A stretch of DNA of 64,000 nt. Source: Lacisediminihabitans changchengi. Its GTDB lineage: Bacteria > Actinomycetota > Actinomycetes > Actinomycetales > Microbacteriaceae. A program made the translations under genes and the position numbers. The notes beneath the pieces were generated by a model. That model was not told the DNA's origin. It saw nothing but the letters and a program-made list of their open reading frames with translations, and did not search any database. Below, in pieces: positions 55,206-62,416 of the stretch (position 1 is the stretch's first letter; every line of letters starts with the position of its first letter). The stretch is from NCBI RefSeq assembly GCF_016634425.1, contig NZ_JAEPES010000001.1, forward strand, positions 124,001-188,000, in the 5' to 3' direction.

Positions 55206-58200
55206 ACTGTCTCCTTCTGCATTGAGTGAGAAGTCTGCGTTGACTGAGAAGTCTGCGTTGACTGAGAACTCTGCGTTGACTGAGAACTGTCCGGTGGAGC
55301 GGCATCTCCCAGCGCAGCGGCGCGCTCTCTGAGGATATTCTTCTGCACCTTGCCCACGGCGTTTCGGGGCAGCGCGTCGATCGGCTCGATCCGCTCCGGC
55401 CAGTAATACTTCGAGACGCCGGCCCGATCGAGATAGCGCTGCATCTCGCGCAGCCCCAGCAGCGAGCCGCGGGCCGGAACGATGAACGCGCACGCGCGCT
55501 CACCGAGCCGCGCGTCGGGCATGGCGACGATTGCCACGTCGGCCACCTGCTCATGCTGGTAGAGCAGATTCTCGATCTCGGCCACCGGAATCTTCTCCCC
55601 TCCCCGGTTGATGACATCCTTCACCCGTCCGGTGAGATGCAGAAACCCGGACGCGTCGAGATACGCGAGATCGCCGGTGCGATACCAGCCGTCGGCGGTG
55701 AAGACATCTGCGGTGAGGTCGGGCCGCTCGAGATAACCGTCGAACATTGTGGGCGACAGCAGCTCGAAGTTGCCCTCGACCCCCGCGGGCATCCGGGCTC
55801 CGGTGTCGTCGACGATGCGGATGCGCACACCGCGCAGGGCGCGCCCGTCGCTGCCCCAGGCATCCGCTGCCCTATCGCCGGGGGCTGCCAGAGCGCCGAG
55901 ACACGTCTCGGTGGTGCCGAACGCGCCGAGAACCGACGCGTCGAGCACCGTGGTGGCCCGCCCGGCGAGGTCTCGGGGAACCGCTGCACCGGTCACCACG
56001 AAGATGCGCAGCGACTCCGGCGCCGGAGCGCCGTGTTCCACCAGGTCGACCAGATCGGTGAGAAACGGGGTCGCCGCCTGCACGAACGTCGCCCGCGCCT
56101 GCCCGAAGGCATGATCTAGCGCGAGCGAGGCATCCCAGGCGGGCTGGATCACGCTGGCGACCCCGAGTCGCCAGGCCAGCAACATGCCATAGAGAAACCC
56201 GGTCTGGTGGGCGAGCGGCGAGGGAACGTAGATGCGGTCGTCGGCGGTGAGATCGAGGTGGCGCACCTCCATCGCCGTGGCCAGGGCGAGGGTGCGGTGA
56301 GAGTGCTGAACGCCCTTCGGCTCCCCCGTCGTGCCGGAGGTGAACAGTAGCTGGAACAGGTCATCGGGGCGAGGAGCGCGCGACCGGATCAGCTCGAGGT
56401 CAGGGGTCACGGCGGCGAGCGCACTGTCGTAGTAGCGCCATGACCAGTTGGTTGGGGCGTTGCGGTCGTTCGCTGCCTCCGGAATGGGAGCGGATGACGT
56501 CGACTCCTCGCTCCCATATCGGCTCTCGGAGCGCAGCACCACGATGTTCTCCAGGGCGAGCGACCTACCCTGGGAACGTGCTTCGGCCACCACGTCGATG
56601 AGTTCGGCCGCCGGGCGCCGCCTGCGAAAGACGTTCGGGAGGAACAGCACCCTGGCGTGCGAACGGGCGAGCGTCATCGTGACCTCGCGGGTGCCGAACA
56701 CCGGCATGATCGGTGTCACGACGGCGCCGATCTGCGCGATGCCGAGGGTGATCGCCACGAACTCGCGCCAGTTGGGCAGTTGCAGTGCCACGGCATCCCC
56801 GCGCTGCACGCCGAGGTCGAGCAGCAGCGCCGAGATGCGATCGGCCTCGTCCTGGAGTTCGCGCCACGAGGTCGAGGCTGGCTTCTCTGCGCCCACCTCG
56901 ATCACCGCCGGCGCATCGGGCTGTGCCACGGCGAGCGCGCGAACGGCCTCGGTGAGCACGAGCGGATCGGCCGCCAGACCGTCAGACCACCCCGGGGCTG
57001 CGCCGTCGACATCCGTAGCACCCTCCCGCGCGCCGCCCTCTGCCTCGGTCGCTACCTCTTCGGCCGCCTCCGCCGCTGCGGCCGCGGCTGGCGCCGCGAT
57101 ACACACGTCCAGCGCGATCGAGGTCATCGATTCGAGAAAGGTCGGGTAGCTGATGCGATAGGCCCGCGGATACGTCAGATCAGACTGCCCTGCCGCCCGC
57201 GTCGCAGCGACGGCAAGCGCCATCAGCACGCGATGGTCATTGAACGACGACATCCCGGCCGCGCGCAGCCCGGCCGACTCGAGACCCGTCACCCCGGTCA
57301 CCCGCAGCTCATCGGCGGACTGCTCGACGGCGCCGCCCATGCGGTTCAGCTGCAACATCGCCGCCACCCGATCCGATTCCTTCAACCTGATGTGGCCGAT
57401 GTTGCGAAAATTGCTGGTGCCGTCTGCGAACGTCGCCATCGTGGCCAGCACCGGCAGCAGGTCGGGAATGGGCTGACAGTCGATATCGAGCGGTTTCAGA
57501 CGGATGCCGTCGTGCCGAATGCGCACGAACCCGGTCTCGTCCCGCTCGAGTGGCACTCCCATCGCGGTCGCCAGGTCGAGGAACTCCGCTTCGGGGTGAT
57601 CGGTCTCGGCGGCGGTGGTGGCATGAAGCCCACGGAACAGCACGTCGGAGGGATGGATCGCCGCTGCCGCGATGCCGAATGCGGCCGAGCCGATGTCGGG
57701 CGGAAGCACGTATGTCGTCGGCGCGGCGGTCTGATTCGCCGGGATGCGGTAGGTGAGCCAGTCGTCATCGTGCTCCACCATCAGGCCGAACTGCCGCATC
57801 ATCCGCACGGTCAGCTCTACGTACGGCTGCTCGTTCAGCGCCCCTCCGGTCACATGGATGACGGAGTCGTTCATGGCGAAGGGCGCGAGCAACAGCAGAC
57901 CGCTCAGCCACTGCGACAGGGTGCCGGCGATGGAGACCTCACCGCCCGTCGGGCGCTGCGGGTGCACGGTGATCGGCGGGCAGTCATCCGTCGCTTCGAG
58001 GCGCACGCCCAGCTGGCGCAGCGAATCGAGCAGCGCTCTGATGGGGCGCCGACGAAAGTACTTCATACCGGTGAGCGTCGTCGGCCGGTCGGATAGTGCG
58101 GCAAGACCGGTCATGAAGTACAACGTCGTACCCGAAGAACCGACGTTGAGCAGCCCCTCGTTCCCCCGACTTCCGCGCTCGATCAGGTCGGTACCGTGGT

Positions 58201-58447
58201 AGCGACTGCTGCCGGCCGGCGCGCCGGTGACGAGGTAGTCATTTCCCTCGATACGGATGTCGGTGCCCAACGACCGCAAGACGCTCACCGTCCACTCCAC
58301 CTGCCTGGTCGTCGAAATACCGGTGATCACTGACGTGCCCGGTGCGAGGGAGGCCAGCACGAGCGCGCGATGCGCGTGGTATTTCGAGACCGGGATGTGG
58401 AGCTCTCCGGTCAGACGGTGGTCGGTTCCCCTCACCAGCAAGCGCAC
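55202..58447 (-). CDS. Fusion of EPSP-synthase-like domain and AMP-dependent acyl-CoA ligase
   Basis: A 1081-aa two-domain protein. Residues 1-445 form an AroA (EPSP synthase) fold. K22, R27, R134, S178, Q179, D329, K356, E357, R360, H405 and R406 match key E. coli EPSPS residues. However, the positions of S23, R100, S169 and K411 are Y23, Y110, L177 and I432, so ordinary EPSP synthesis is doubtful. An Ala/Glu-rich linker spans 451-490. Residues 495-1045 are an acyl-CoA synthetase with LLFTSGTTGEPKG (701-713), YRTGD (922-926) and the A10 lysine K1033. The GTG has AAAGGTG seven bases upstream. The last 25 residues (SQSTQT-type) come from an 18-bp tandem repeat. It likely performs the first dehydration and the CoA activation in cyclohexanecarboxyl-CoA synthesis. 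Confidence 0.9.
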   Translation of the reverse strand: MRLLVRGTDHRLTGELHIPVSKYHAHRALVLASLAPGTSVITGISTTRQVEWTVSVLRSLGTDIRIEGNDYLVTGAPAGSSRYHGTDLIERGSRGNEGLLNVGSSGTTLYFMTGLAALSDRPTTLTGMKYFRRRPIRALLDSLRQLGVRLEATDDCPPITVHPQRPTGGEVSIAGTLSQWLSGLLLLAPFAMNDSVIHVTGGALNEQPYVELTVRMMRQFGLMVEHDDDWLTYRIPANQTAAPTTYVLPPDIGSAAFGIAAAAIHPSDVLFRGLHATTAAETDHPEAEFLDLATAMGVPLERDETGFVRIRHDGIRLKPLDIDCQPIPDLLPVLATMATFADGTSNFRNIGHIRLKESDRVAAMLQLNRMGGAVEQSADELRVTGVTGLESAGLRAAGMSSFNDHRVLMALAVAATRAAGQSDLTYPRAYRISYPTFLESMTSIALDVCIAAPAAAAAAEAAEEVATEAEGGAREGATDVDGAAPGWSDGLAADPLVLTEAVRALAVAQPDAPAVIEVGAEKPASTSWRELQDEADRISALLLDLGVQRGDAVALQLPNWREFVAITLGIAQIGAVVTPIMPVFGTREVTMTLARSHARVLFLPNVFRRRRPAAELIDVVAEARSQGRSLALENIVVLRSESRYGSEESTSSAPIPEAANDRNAPTNWSWRYYDSALAAVTPDLELIRSRAPRPDDLFQLLFTSGTTGEPKGVQHSHRTLALATAMEVRHLDLTADDRIYVPSPLAHQTGFLYGMLLAWRLGVASVIQPAWDASLALDHAFGQARATFVQAATPFLTDLVDLVEHGAPAPESLRIFVVTGAAVPRDLAGRATTVLDASVLGAFGTTETCLGALAAPGDRAADAWGSDGRALRGVRIRIVDDTGARMPAGVEGNFELLSPTMFDGYLERPDLTADVFTADGWYRTGDLAYLDASGFLHLTGRVKDVINRGGEKIPVAEIENLLYQHEQVADVAIVAMPDARLGERACAFIVPARGSLLGLREMQRYLDRAGVSKYYWPERIEPIDALPRNAVGKVQKNILRERAAALGDAAPPDSSQSTQSSQSTQTSQSTQTSHSMQKETV
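55210..55289. repeat. 18-bp tandem repeat, 3 full and 2 partial units, in coding sequence
   Basis: Units GAGAAGTCTGCGTTGACT at 55228, 55246 and 55264 (one G-to-C change), with degenerate flanking copies. It encodes the SQSTQT-like tail of the fusion protein and stops about five bases before the ribosome site of the next gene. Confidence 0.92.
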
Positions 58448-58559
58448 GGAGCTTCACCTTTCCTCCGTCGCGAGGGCGGAAGAGGACGGTGCGGCCGAGA
58501 CCGCACAGGCGGCGCTCCGCTCGGCTCACCACACGGAATCAGCGGGGAGCCGAGCCAGA

Positions 58560-58614
58560 GCGACGGGGATCGCCCGTCGCTAAAAAAGCTATTGCCTGAT
58601 CGCCGCGGCGATCA
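58560..58614. promoter_or_regulatory. Paired palindromes upstream of the fusion-gene operon
   Basis: TGATCGCCGCGGCGATCA (58597-58614) is a perfect 18-bp palindrome. GCGACGGG (58560-58567) pairs with CCCGTCGC (58573-58580) around a 5-base loop. Between them, on the minus strand, is TTTTTT. They could be the ffh terminator region, or operator sites for the downstream operon. Confidence 0.5.
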
Positions 58615-58639
58615 ACACGCGGAGGGGCCTTTTCTGGGC

Positions 58640-58751
58640 CAGGCTCAGCGCCGGGCAGGTTCAGCGCCGGGCAGGTTCAGCGCCGTTCAGGTTCAGCGCC
58701 GTTCAGGTTCAGCGCCGTTCAGGTTCAGCGCCGTTCAGATTCAGAGCCGGG
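58640..58751. repeat. 16-bp tandem repeat, 7 units, directly after ffh
   Basis: Seven units of CAGGTTCAGCGCCGTT (two end in GGG instead of GTT; the outermost are slightly degenerate). The array begins two bases after the ffh stop codon. Confidence 0.96.
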
Positions 58752-58752
58752 G

Positions 58753-60369
58753 TCAGCCGCGGCCGAGGAACTTCTGCAGCGAGGCGAGTTCTTCCTCGCT
58801 CGGTCCTCCCGCTGACCCGGGGTTGCCCCCACCGAGCCCGAAGCCCGAGCCTGCAGCGGCGCCACTGGACGGCTTCGCTCCCGCGGCCATGGCAGCGTTC
58901 TCCGCCGCGCGCTTGGCCGGGTTGCCCGACTTCGAGCTCTTCTTCTTCGGCTGCTGCTTGCGGCCACCGCCAAAGTTCGCTCCCGGAATCGGGCCCATGC
59001 CGGGAACCTGTGGCACACCGCCCTTGGCGACGGTCTTCATCATCTTGGCGGCCTGCTCGAAACGGTTGACCAGGGCGTTTACCTCGGTGACCGTCGTGCC
59101 GGAACCGCGAGCGATGCGCACCCGACGCGAGCCGTTCAGCACCTTGGGCTGGCGGCGCTCCTGCATCGTCATCGACTGGATGATCGCCTCGGTGCGCGTG
59201 ATCTCCGACTCGTCGAAGTTCTCGAGCTGCTGGCGCATGCCCTTGGCGCCGGGCAGCATCCCGAGCATGTTCTTGATCGAGCCCATGTTCTTGAGCTGCT
59301 GCATCTGCTTCAAGAAGTCGTCGAGGGTGAAGCTGTCCGTCGCGAACTTCTCCGCGGTCTTGCGCGCCTCCTCCTCATCGAAGGCACCCTGCGCCTGCTC
59401 GATCAGGGTGAGGATGTCACCGAGGTCGAGGATGCGGCTGGCCATGCGGTCGGGATAGAACGGCTCGAAGTCATCCAGGCCCTCACCGGTCGAGGCGAAG
59501 ATGATCGGGCGACCGGTGACAGAGGCGACGGAGAGCGCCGCGCCACCGCGGGCGTCACCGTCGAGCTTGGTGAGCACGACCGCGGTGAAGTCGACGCCCT
59601 CCTGGAAGGCCTTGGCCGTCGCGACCGCGTCCTGGCCGATCATGGCGTCGATGACGAAGAAGACCTCATCGGGATCGATGGCCTTGCGGATGTCGGCAGC
59701 CTGCTTCATCAGTTCTTGGTCGACACCGAGACGGCCGGCCGTGTCGACGATGACAACGTCGTACTGCTTGTCGCGGGCGAACTTCATCGCGTCTTTGGCG
59801 ACCTTGACCGGGTTGCCGACGGTTCCGCCGAAGAAGCCGCGGCTCGGGGCCGCGTCCTCGGCGCCCACGTTGCCGGGCTCAGGCGCGAAGACCGGAACGC
59901 CGGCCTGCTCGCCGACGACCTTGAGCTGGGTGACGGCGTTAGGGCGCTGGAGGTCGGCGGCGACCAGCAGCGGAGTGTGATTCTCTTTGGCGAGCCACTT
60001 GGCGAGCTTGCCGGCGAGGGTCGTCTTACCGGCACCCTGAAGGCCGGCGAGCATGATGACCGTCGGCGGATTCTTGGAGAACTGGATGCGGCGGGCTTCG
60101 CCACCGAGGATGGCGACCAGTTCGTCGTTGACGATCTGCACCACCTGCTGGGCCGGGTTCAGCGCCTTCGAGACCTCGTCACCGAGGGCGCGCTCGCGCA
60201 CCTTCGAGGTGAAGTCTTTGACGACATCGAGCGAGACGTCGGCGTCGAGCAGGGCGCGACGGATCTCGCGGACGGTACCGTCGACATCCGCCGGGCTGAG
60301 CTTGCCCTTGCCGCGGAGGTTCTTGAAGGTATCGACGAGTCGGTCGGTGAGGTTTCCAAACGTGGCCAT
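58753..60369 (-). CDS. ffh: Signal recognition particle protein Ffh
   Basis: A 538-aa SRP54 GTPase with the N domain, G domain (GLQGAGKTTLAGKLAKWLA, DTAGRLGVDQEL, TKLDGDARGGAAL) and the Met-rich M domain (MLPGAKGMRQQLENFDESEI, GSRRVRIARGSGTTVTEVN). The last 70 residues are a Gly/Ala/Lys-rich tail. It targets nascent membrane proteins. It ends two bases before a 16-bp minisatellite and is divergent from the LLM gene at 60427. Confidence 0.97.
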   Translation of the reverse strand: MATFGNLTDRLVDTFKNLRGKGKLSPADVDGTVREIRRALLDADVSLDVVKDFTSKVRERALGDEVSKALNPAQQVVQIVNDELVAILGGEARRIQFSKNPPTVIMLAGLQGAGKTTLAGKLAKWLAKENHTPLLVAADLQRPNAVTQLKVVGEQAGVPVFAPEPGNVGAEDAAPSRGFFGGTVGNPVKVAKDAMKFARDKQYDVVIVDTAGRLGVDQELMKQAADIRKAIDPDEVFFVIDAMIGQDAVATAKAFQEGVDFTAVVLTKLDGDARGGAALSVASVTGRPIIFASTGEGLDDFEPFYPDRMASRILDLGDILTLIEQAQGAFDEEEARKTAEKFATDSFTLDDFLKQMQQLKNMGSIKNMLGMLPGAKGMRQQLENFDESEITRTEAIIQSMTMQERRQPKVLNGSRRVRIARGSGTTVTEVNALVNRFEQAAKMMKTVAKGGVPQVPGMGPIPGANFGGGRKQQPKKKSSKSGNPAKRAAENAAMAAGAKPSSGAAAGSGFGLGGGNPGSAGGPSEEELASLQKFLGRG

Positions 60370-60414
60370 GGTGTCTCCAGTTTAACCCGGCATCCCCTGG
60401 GCACCCGCACTCTC

Positions 60415-60426
60415 TAGGCTCGGGGC
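60415..60426 (+). promoter_or_regulatory. Candidate leaderless promoter -10 of the LLM gene at 60427
   Basis: TAGGCT (60415-60420), six bases, then ATG at 60427; no Shine-Dalgarno sequence is visible. Confidence 0.45.
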
Positions 60427-61332
60427 ATGCGCTTCGGAATCGTCATCCTCCCCCAACAGCCCTGGACGGATGCTCGCCGCCTGTGGGTCTCTGCCGAGAC
60501 CCTGGGTTTCGACCACGCCTGGACCTACGACCATCTCTCCTGGCGCTCGCTCGCCGACGAGCCATGGGGCGCGACTATTCCGACGCTCACCGCGGCAGCG
60601 ACGGCGACCTCGACCATCCGGCTTGGCACGTTCGTCGCCTCGCCCAACTTTCGGCATCCAGTGACGTTCGCCAAAGACATCGCAACCCTCGACGACATCG
60701 CCGGTGGGCGGTTCATCCTGGGAGTCGGGTCGGGTGGTACCGGATTCGATGCGTACGTGCTCGGCTATCGCGAGCTGAGCCCGAAGGAACGCTACGAGCG
60801 TTTCGCTGAGTTCGTCACCCAGCTGGATGCGCTGCTCCGCTTCGAAACGGATGGCCCGATCTCCCTCGATGGCGACTGGTTCACGGCGCACGAGGCACGC
60901 ATGGTCGGGGTGCCGGCGCAGCTGCCGCGCGTGCCGTTCGTGATGGCGGCGAACGGGCCGAAGGCGCTCGCTCTGACCGCCCGCTACGGGCAGGGCTGGG
61001 TGACCACAGGGCGCGATGGCGCGACGGGCGAGGAGTGGTGGGAGTCGGTTCGCGAGCTGTCGTCGCGGCTCGACGACACGGGTTCCTCCGTCGATCGCTA
61101 CCTTTCTCTCGACTCGGGCGGGCAGTACGCGCTCGAGAGCGTCGCGGCTTTCGACGACCTGGTCGGTCGTGCCGAGCACCTCGGATTCACCGATGTGATC
61201 ACCCACTGGCCGCGCGAGTCGGGGATCTACGCGGGATCGGAGAGCGTGCTCGACGCTGTGGCAGCGCGCATCGCAGAACTCAGAGAAGCACAGTCTTTGG
61301 GAGAAGCACAGTCCTTTGGAGAAGCACAGTGA
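60427..61332 (+). CDS. LLM-class (F420-dependent-type) oxidoreductase
   Basis: A 301-aa luciferase-like protein. FGIVILPQQPWTDARRLWVS, GFDHAWTYDHLSW, TIRLGTFVASPNFRHPVTFA, GGRFILGVGSGGTGFDAYV and PFVMAANGPKALALTARYG are class motifs; F420 rather than FMN is likely but unproven. The final residues (EAQSLGEAQSFGEAQ) come from an 18-bp tandem repeat. Its stop overlaps the start of the aldo/keto reductase (GTGA). The pair may act on a common carbonyl substrate. Confidence 0.88.
   Translation: MRFGIVILPQQPWTDARRLWVSAETLGFDHAWTYDHLSWRSLADEPWGATIPTLTAAATATSTIRLGTFVASPNFRHPVTFAKDIATLDDIAGGRFILGVGSGGTGFDAYVLGYRELSPKERYERFAEFVTQLDALLRFETDGPISLDGDWFTAHEARMVGVPAQLPRVPFVMAANGPKALALTARYGQGWVTTGRDGATGEEWWESVRELSSRLDDTGSSVDRYLSLDSGGQYALESVAAFDDLVGRAEHLGFTDVITHWPRESGIYAGSESVLDAVAARIAELREAQSLGEAQSFGEAQ
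61283..61332. repeat. 18-bp tandem repeat, 2.8 units, containing the next gene's ribosome site
   Basis: GAGAAGCACAGTCTTTGG at 61283 and 61301 (the second copy carries one substitution and a one-base shift) and a partial third copy at 61319. The third copy supplies GGAGAAG and the GTG of the aldo/keto reductase, and the stop of the LLM gene. Confidence 0.88.
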
Positions 61333-62327
61333 TCACGCGTGACCTTGGCACCAGCGGTATCCCGATCACCGAATACCTCGTCGGTGGTGCAGCGATCGGC
61401 GGTATCGGTTCGGCTCCCTCCCGTGTCGGGCTCGGCATGAAGACCGATGAGGCGCTCGAGCGACTCGACGAGGCCTACGAGGTCGGCATCCGTGCGGTCG
61501 ACACGGCCAACTCGTTTGCCCGAGGCGAGAGCGAACGCGTGATCGGACGCTGGCGTGAGGAACGCGAGCATGACGACGTGCTCGTCTCCACGAAGGTCGG
61601 CAATGTGGTCGAGCGAGGTCAGGAGACCATTTCCCTCTCGGCCGACCACATCGACCGCCAGCTCGCGCTCAGTCGGTCGCGGCTCGGGCGGGTCGATCTG
61701 TACGTCACGCATGCTGCAGACCCGTACACGCCGCTCGAGGAGACCGTCACGGCTTTTGCTGGGGCGATCGACGCCGAGCAGATCAGGGCGTGGGGATGTT
61801 CCAACGTCACCGTTCGCGAAGTCGAAGCCTGGCTGCTCGCCGCCGACCGGGCGGGGCTGCCTCGTCCAGCGCTGGTGCAAAACGAGTTCAGCCTGCTCAC
61901 CCGAGCCTCCGAACCCGACCTGTTGCCGTTGCTTGCGGCGGAGGGCATTGGTTTCGTCGGGTTCTCGCCTCTAGCCGGCGGCATCCTGTCCGACCGGATG
62001 GTGGATGCTGCACAGCAGTCCGGCGGCGATCCGGACGAGTTGCCCGACCCCGCGCCGGGGAGTCGGCTTGCGCTGGCACCGGCGATGTACGCGTCGTCGT
62101 TCACGCTCGAGAACCTGGCCCGCGTCACCGCACTGCGGAAGCTGGCCAGGGAACTCGACGTGTCGACCAGTGGTCTTGCTCTCGCGTGGCTACGACGGCA
62201 TCCGTTGGTCACCGCGACGATCGTCGCGCCGAGGCGGACCGCGCAATGGGATGCAGTCACCGAGTCGCTCGCGCTTGACCTTCCTGAGGATGTGGCCGAG
62301 CAGGTGAGCGCGCTCTTCCCGCTCTGA
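61329..62327 (+). CDS. Aldo/keto reductase family oxidoreductase
   Basis: A 332-aa AKR-fold NADPH enzyme. It opens DLGTSGIPITEYLVGGAAIG, with RAVDTANSFARGESERVIG (catalytic Asp; Ser-Phe where most have Tyr), STKVGN (Lys), DLYVTHAADPYTPLEETV (His) and IRAWGCSNVTVREVEAW. The usual Tyr of the AKR tetrad is seen as N-S-F, which is worth noting. Closest by eye to the L-fucose dehydrogenase/YgjR-like groups. The GTG overlaps the LLM stop, and its ribosome site lies in a tandem repeat. Confidence 0.87.
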   Translation: MITRDLGTSGIPITEYLVGGAAIGGIGSAPSRVGLGMKTDEALERLDEAYEVGIRAVDTANSFARGESERVIGRWREEREHDDVLVSTKVGNVVERGQETISLSADHIDRQLALSRSRLGRVDLYVTHAADPYTPLEETVTAFAGAIDAEQIRAWGCSNVTVREVEAWLLAADRAGLPRPALVQNEFSLLTRASEPDLLPLLAAEGIGFVGFSPLAGGILSDRMVDAAQQSGGDPDELPDPAPGSRLALAPAMYASSFTLENLARVTALRKLARELDVSTSGLALAWLRRHPLVTATIVAPRRTAQWDAVTESLALDLPEDVAEQVSALFPL

Positions 62328-62416
62328 GCAGCGCGCGGGGTCTAATCGGGGGTGCGCTGGGTCCGACCGGTGGCGCCTGGGTCTGACGTGCGCTGGTCTG
62401 ACCGGTCGTGCCACCG
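62328..62416. other. Short convergent gap, 89 bp
   Basis: Between the aldo/keto reductase and the DUF222/HNH gene. It has near-repeats of GGTGCGCTGGGTCCGACCGG and GTGCGCTGGTCTGACCGGTC, a short degenerate duplication. No clear terminator. Confidence 0.4.

Larger units (their letters stand above)
58448..58752. other. Intergenic region between ffh and the fusion gene, 305 bp
   Basis: It contains, from right to left, the 16-bp repeat array after ffh, a perfect 18-bp palindrome, a T6 run (minus strand, 58587-58582), a second hairpin at 58560-58580 and then the upstream region of the fusion gene. It should hold the ffh terminator and the promoter of the cyclohexanecarboxyl-CoA-type operon. Confidence 0.5.

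Noticed and set aside
56657-58096. 479-codon open frame on the plus strand opposite the fusion gene
   Set aside because: Antisense shadow of the AroA-like domain; His/Arg-rich without motifs.
55202-58447. Canonical aroA for aromatic amino acids
   Set aside because: Several substrate-contact residues are replaced, it is fused to a CoA ligase and it lies in a CoA-thioester operon; a normal aroA is expected elsewhere.
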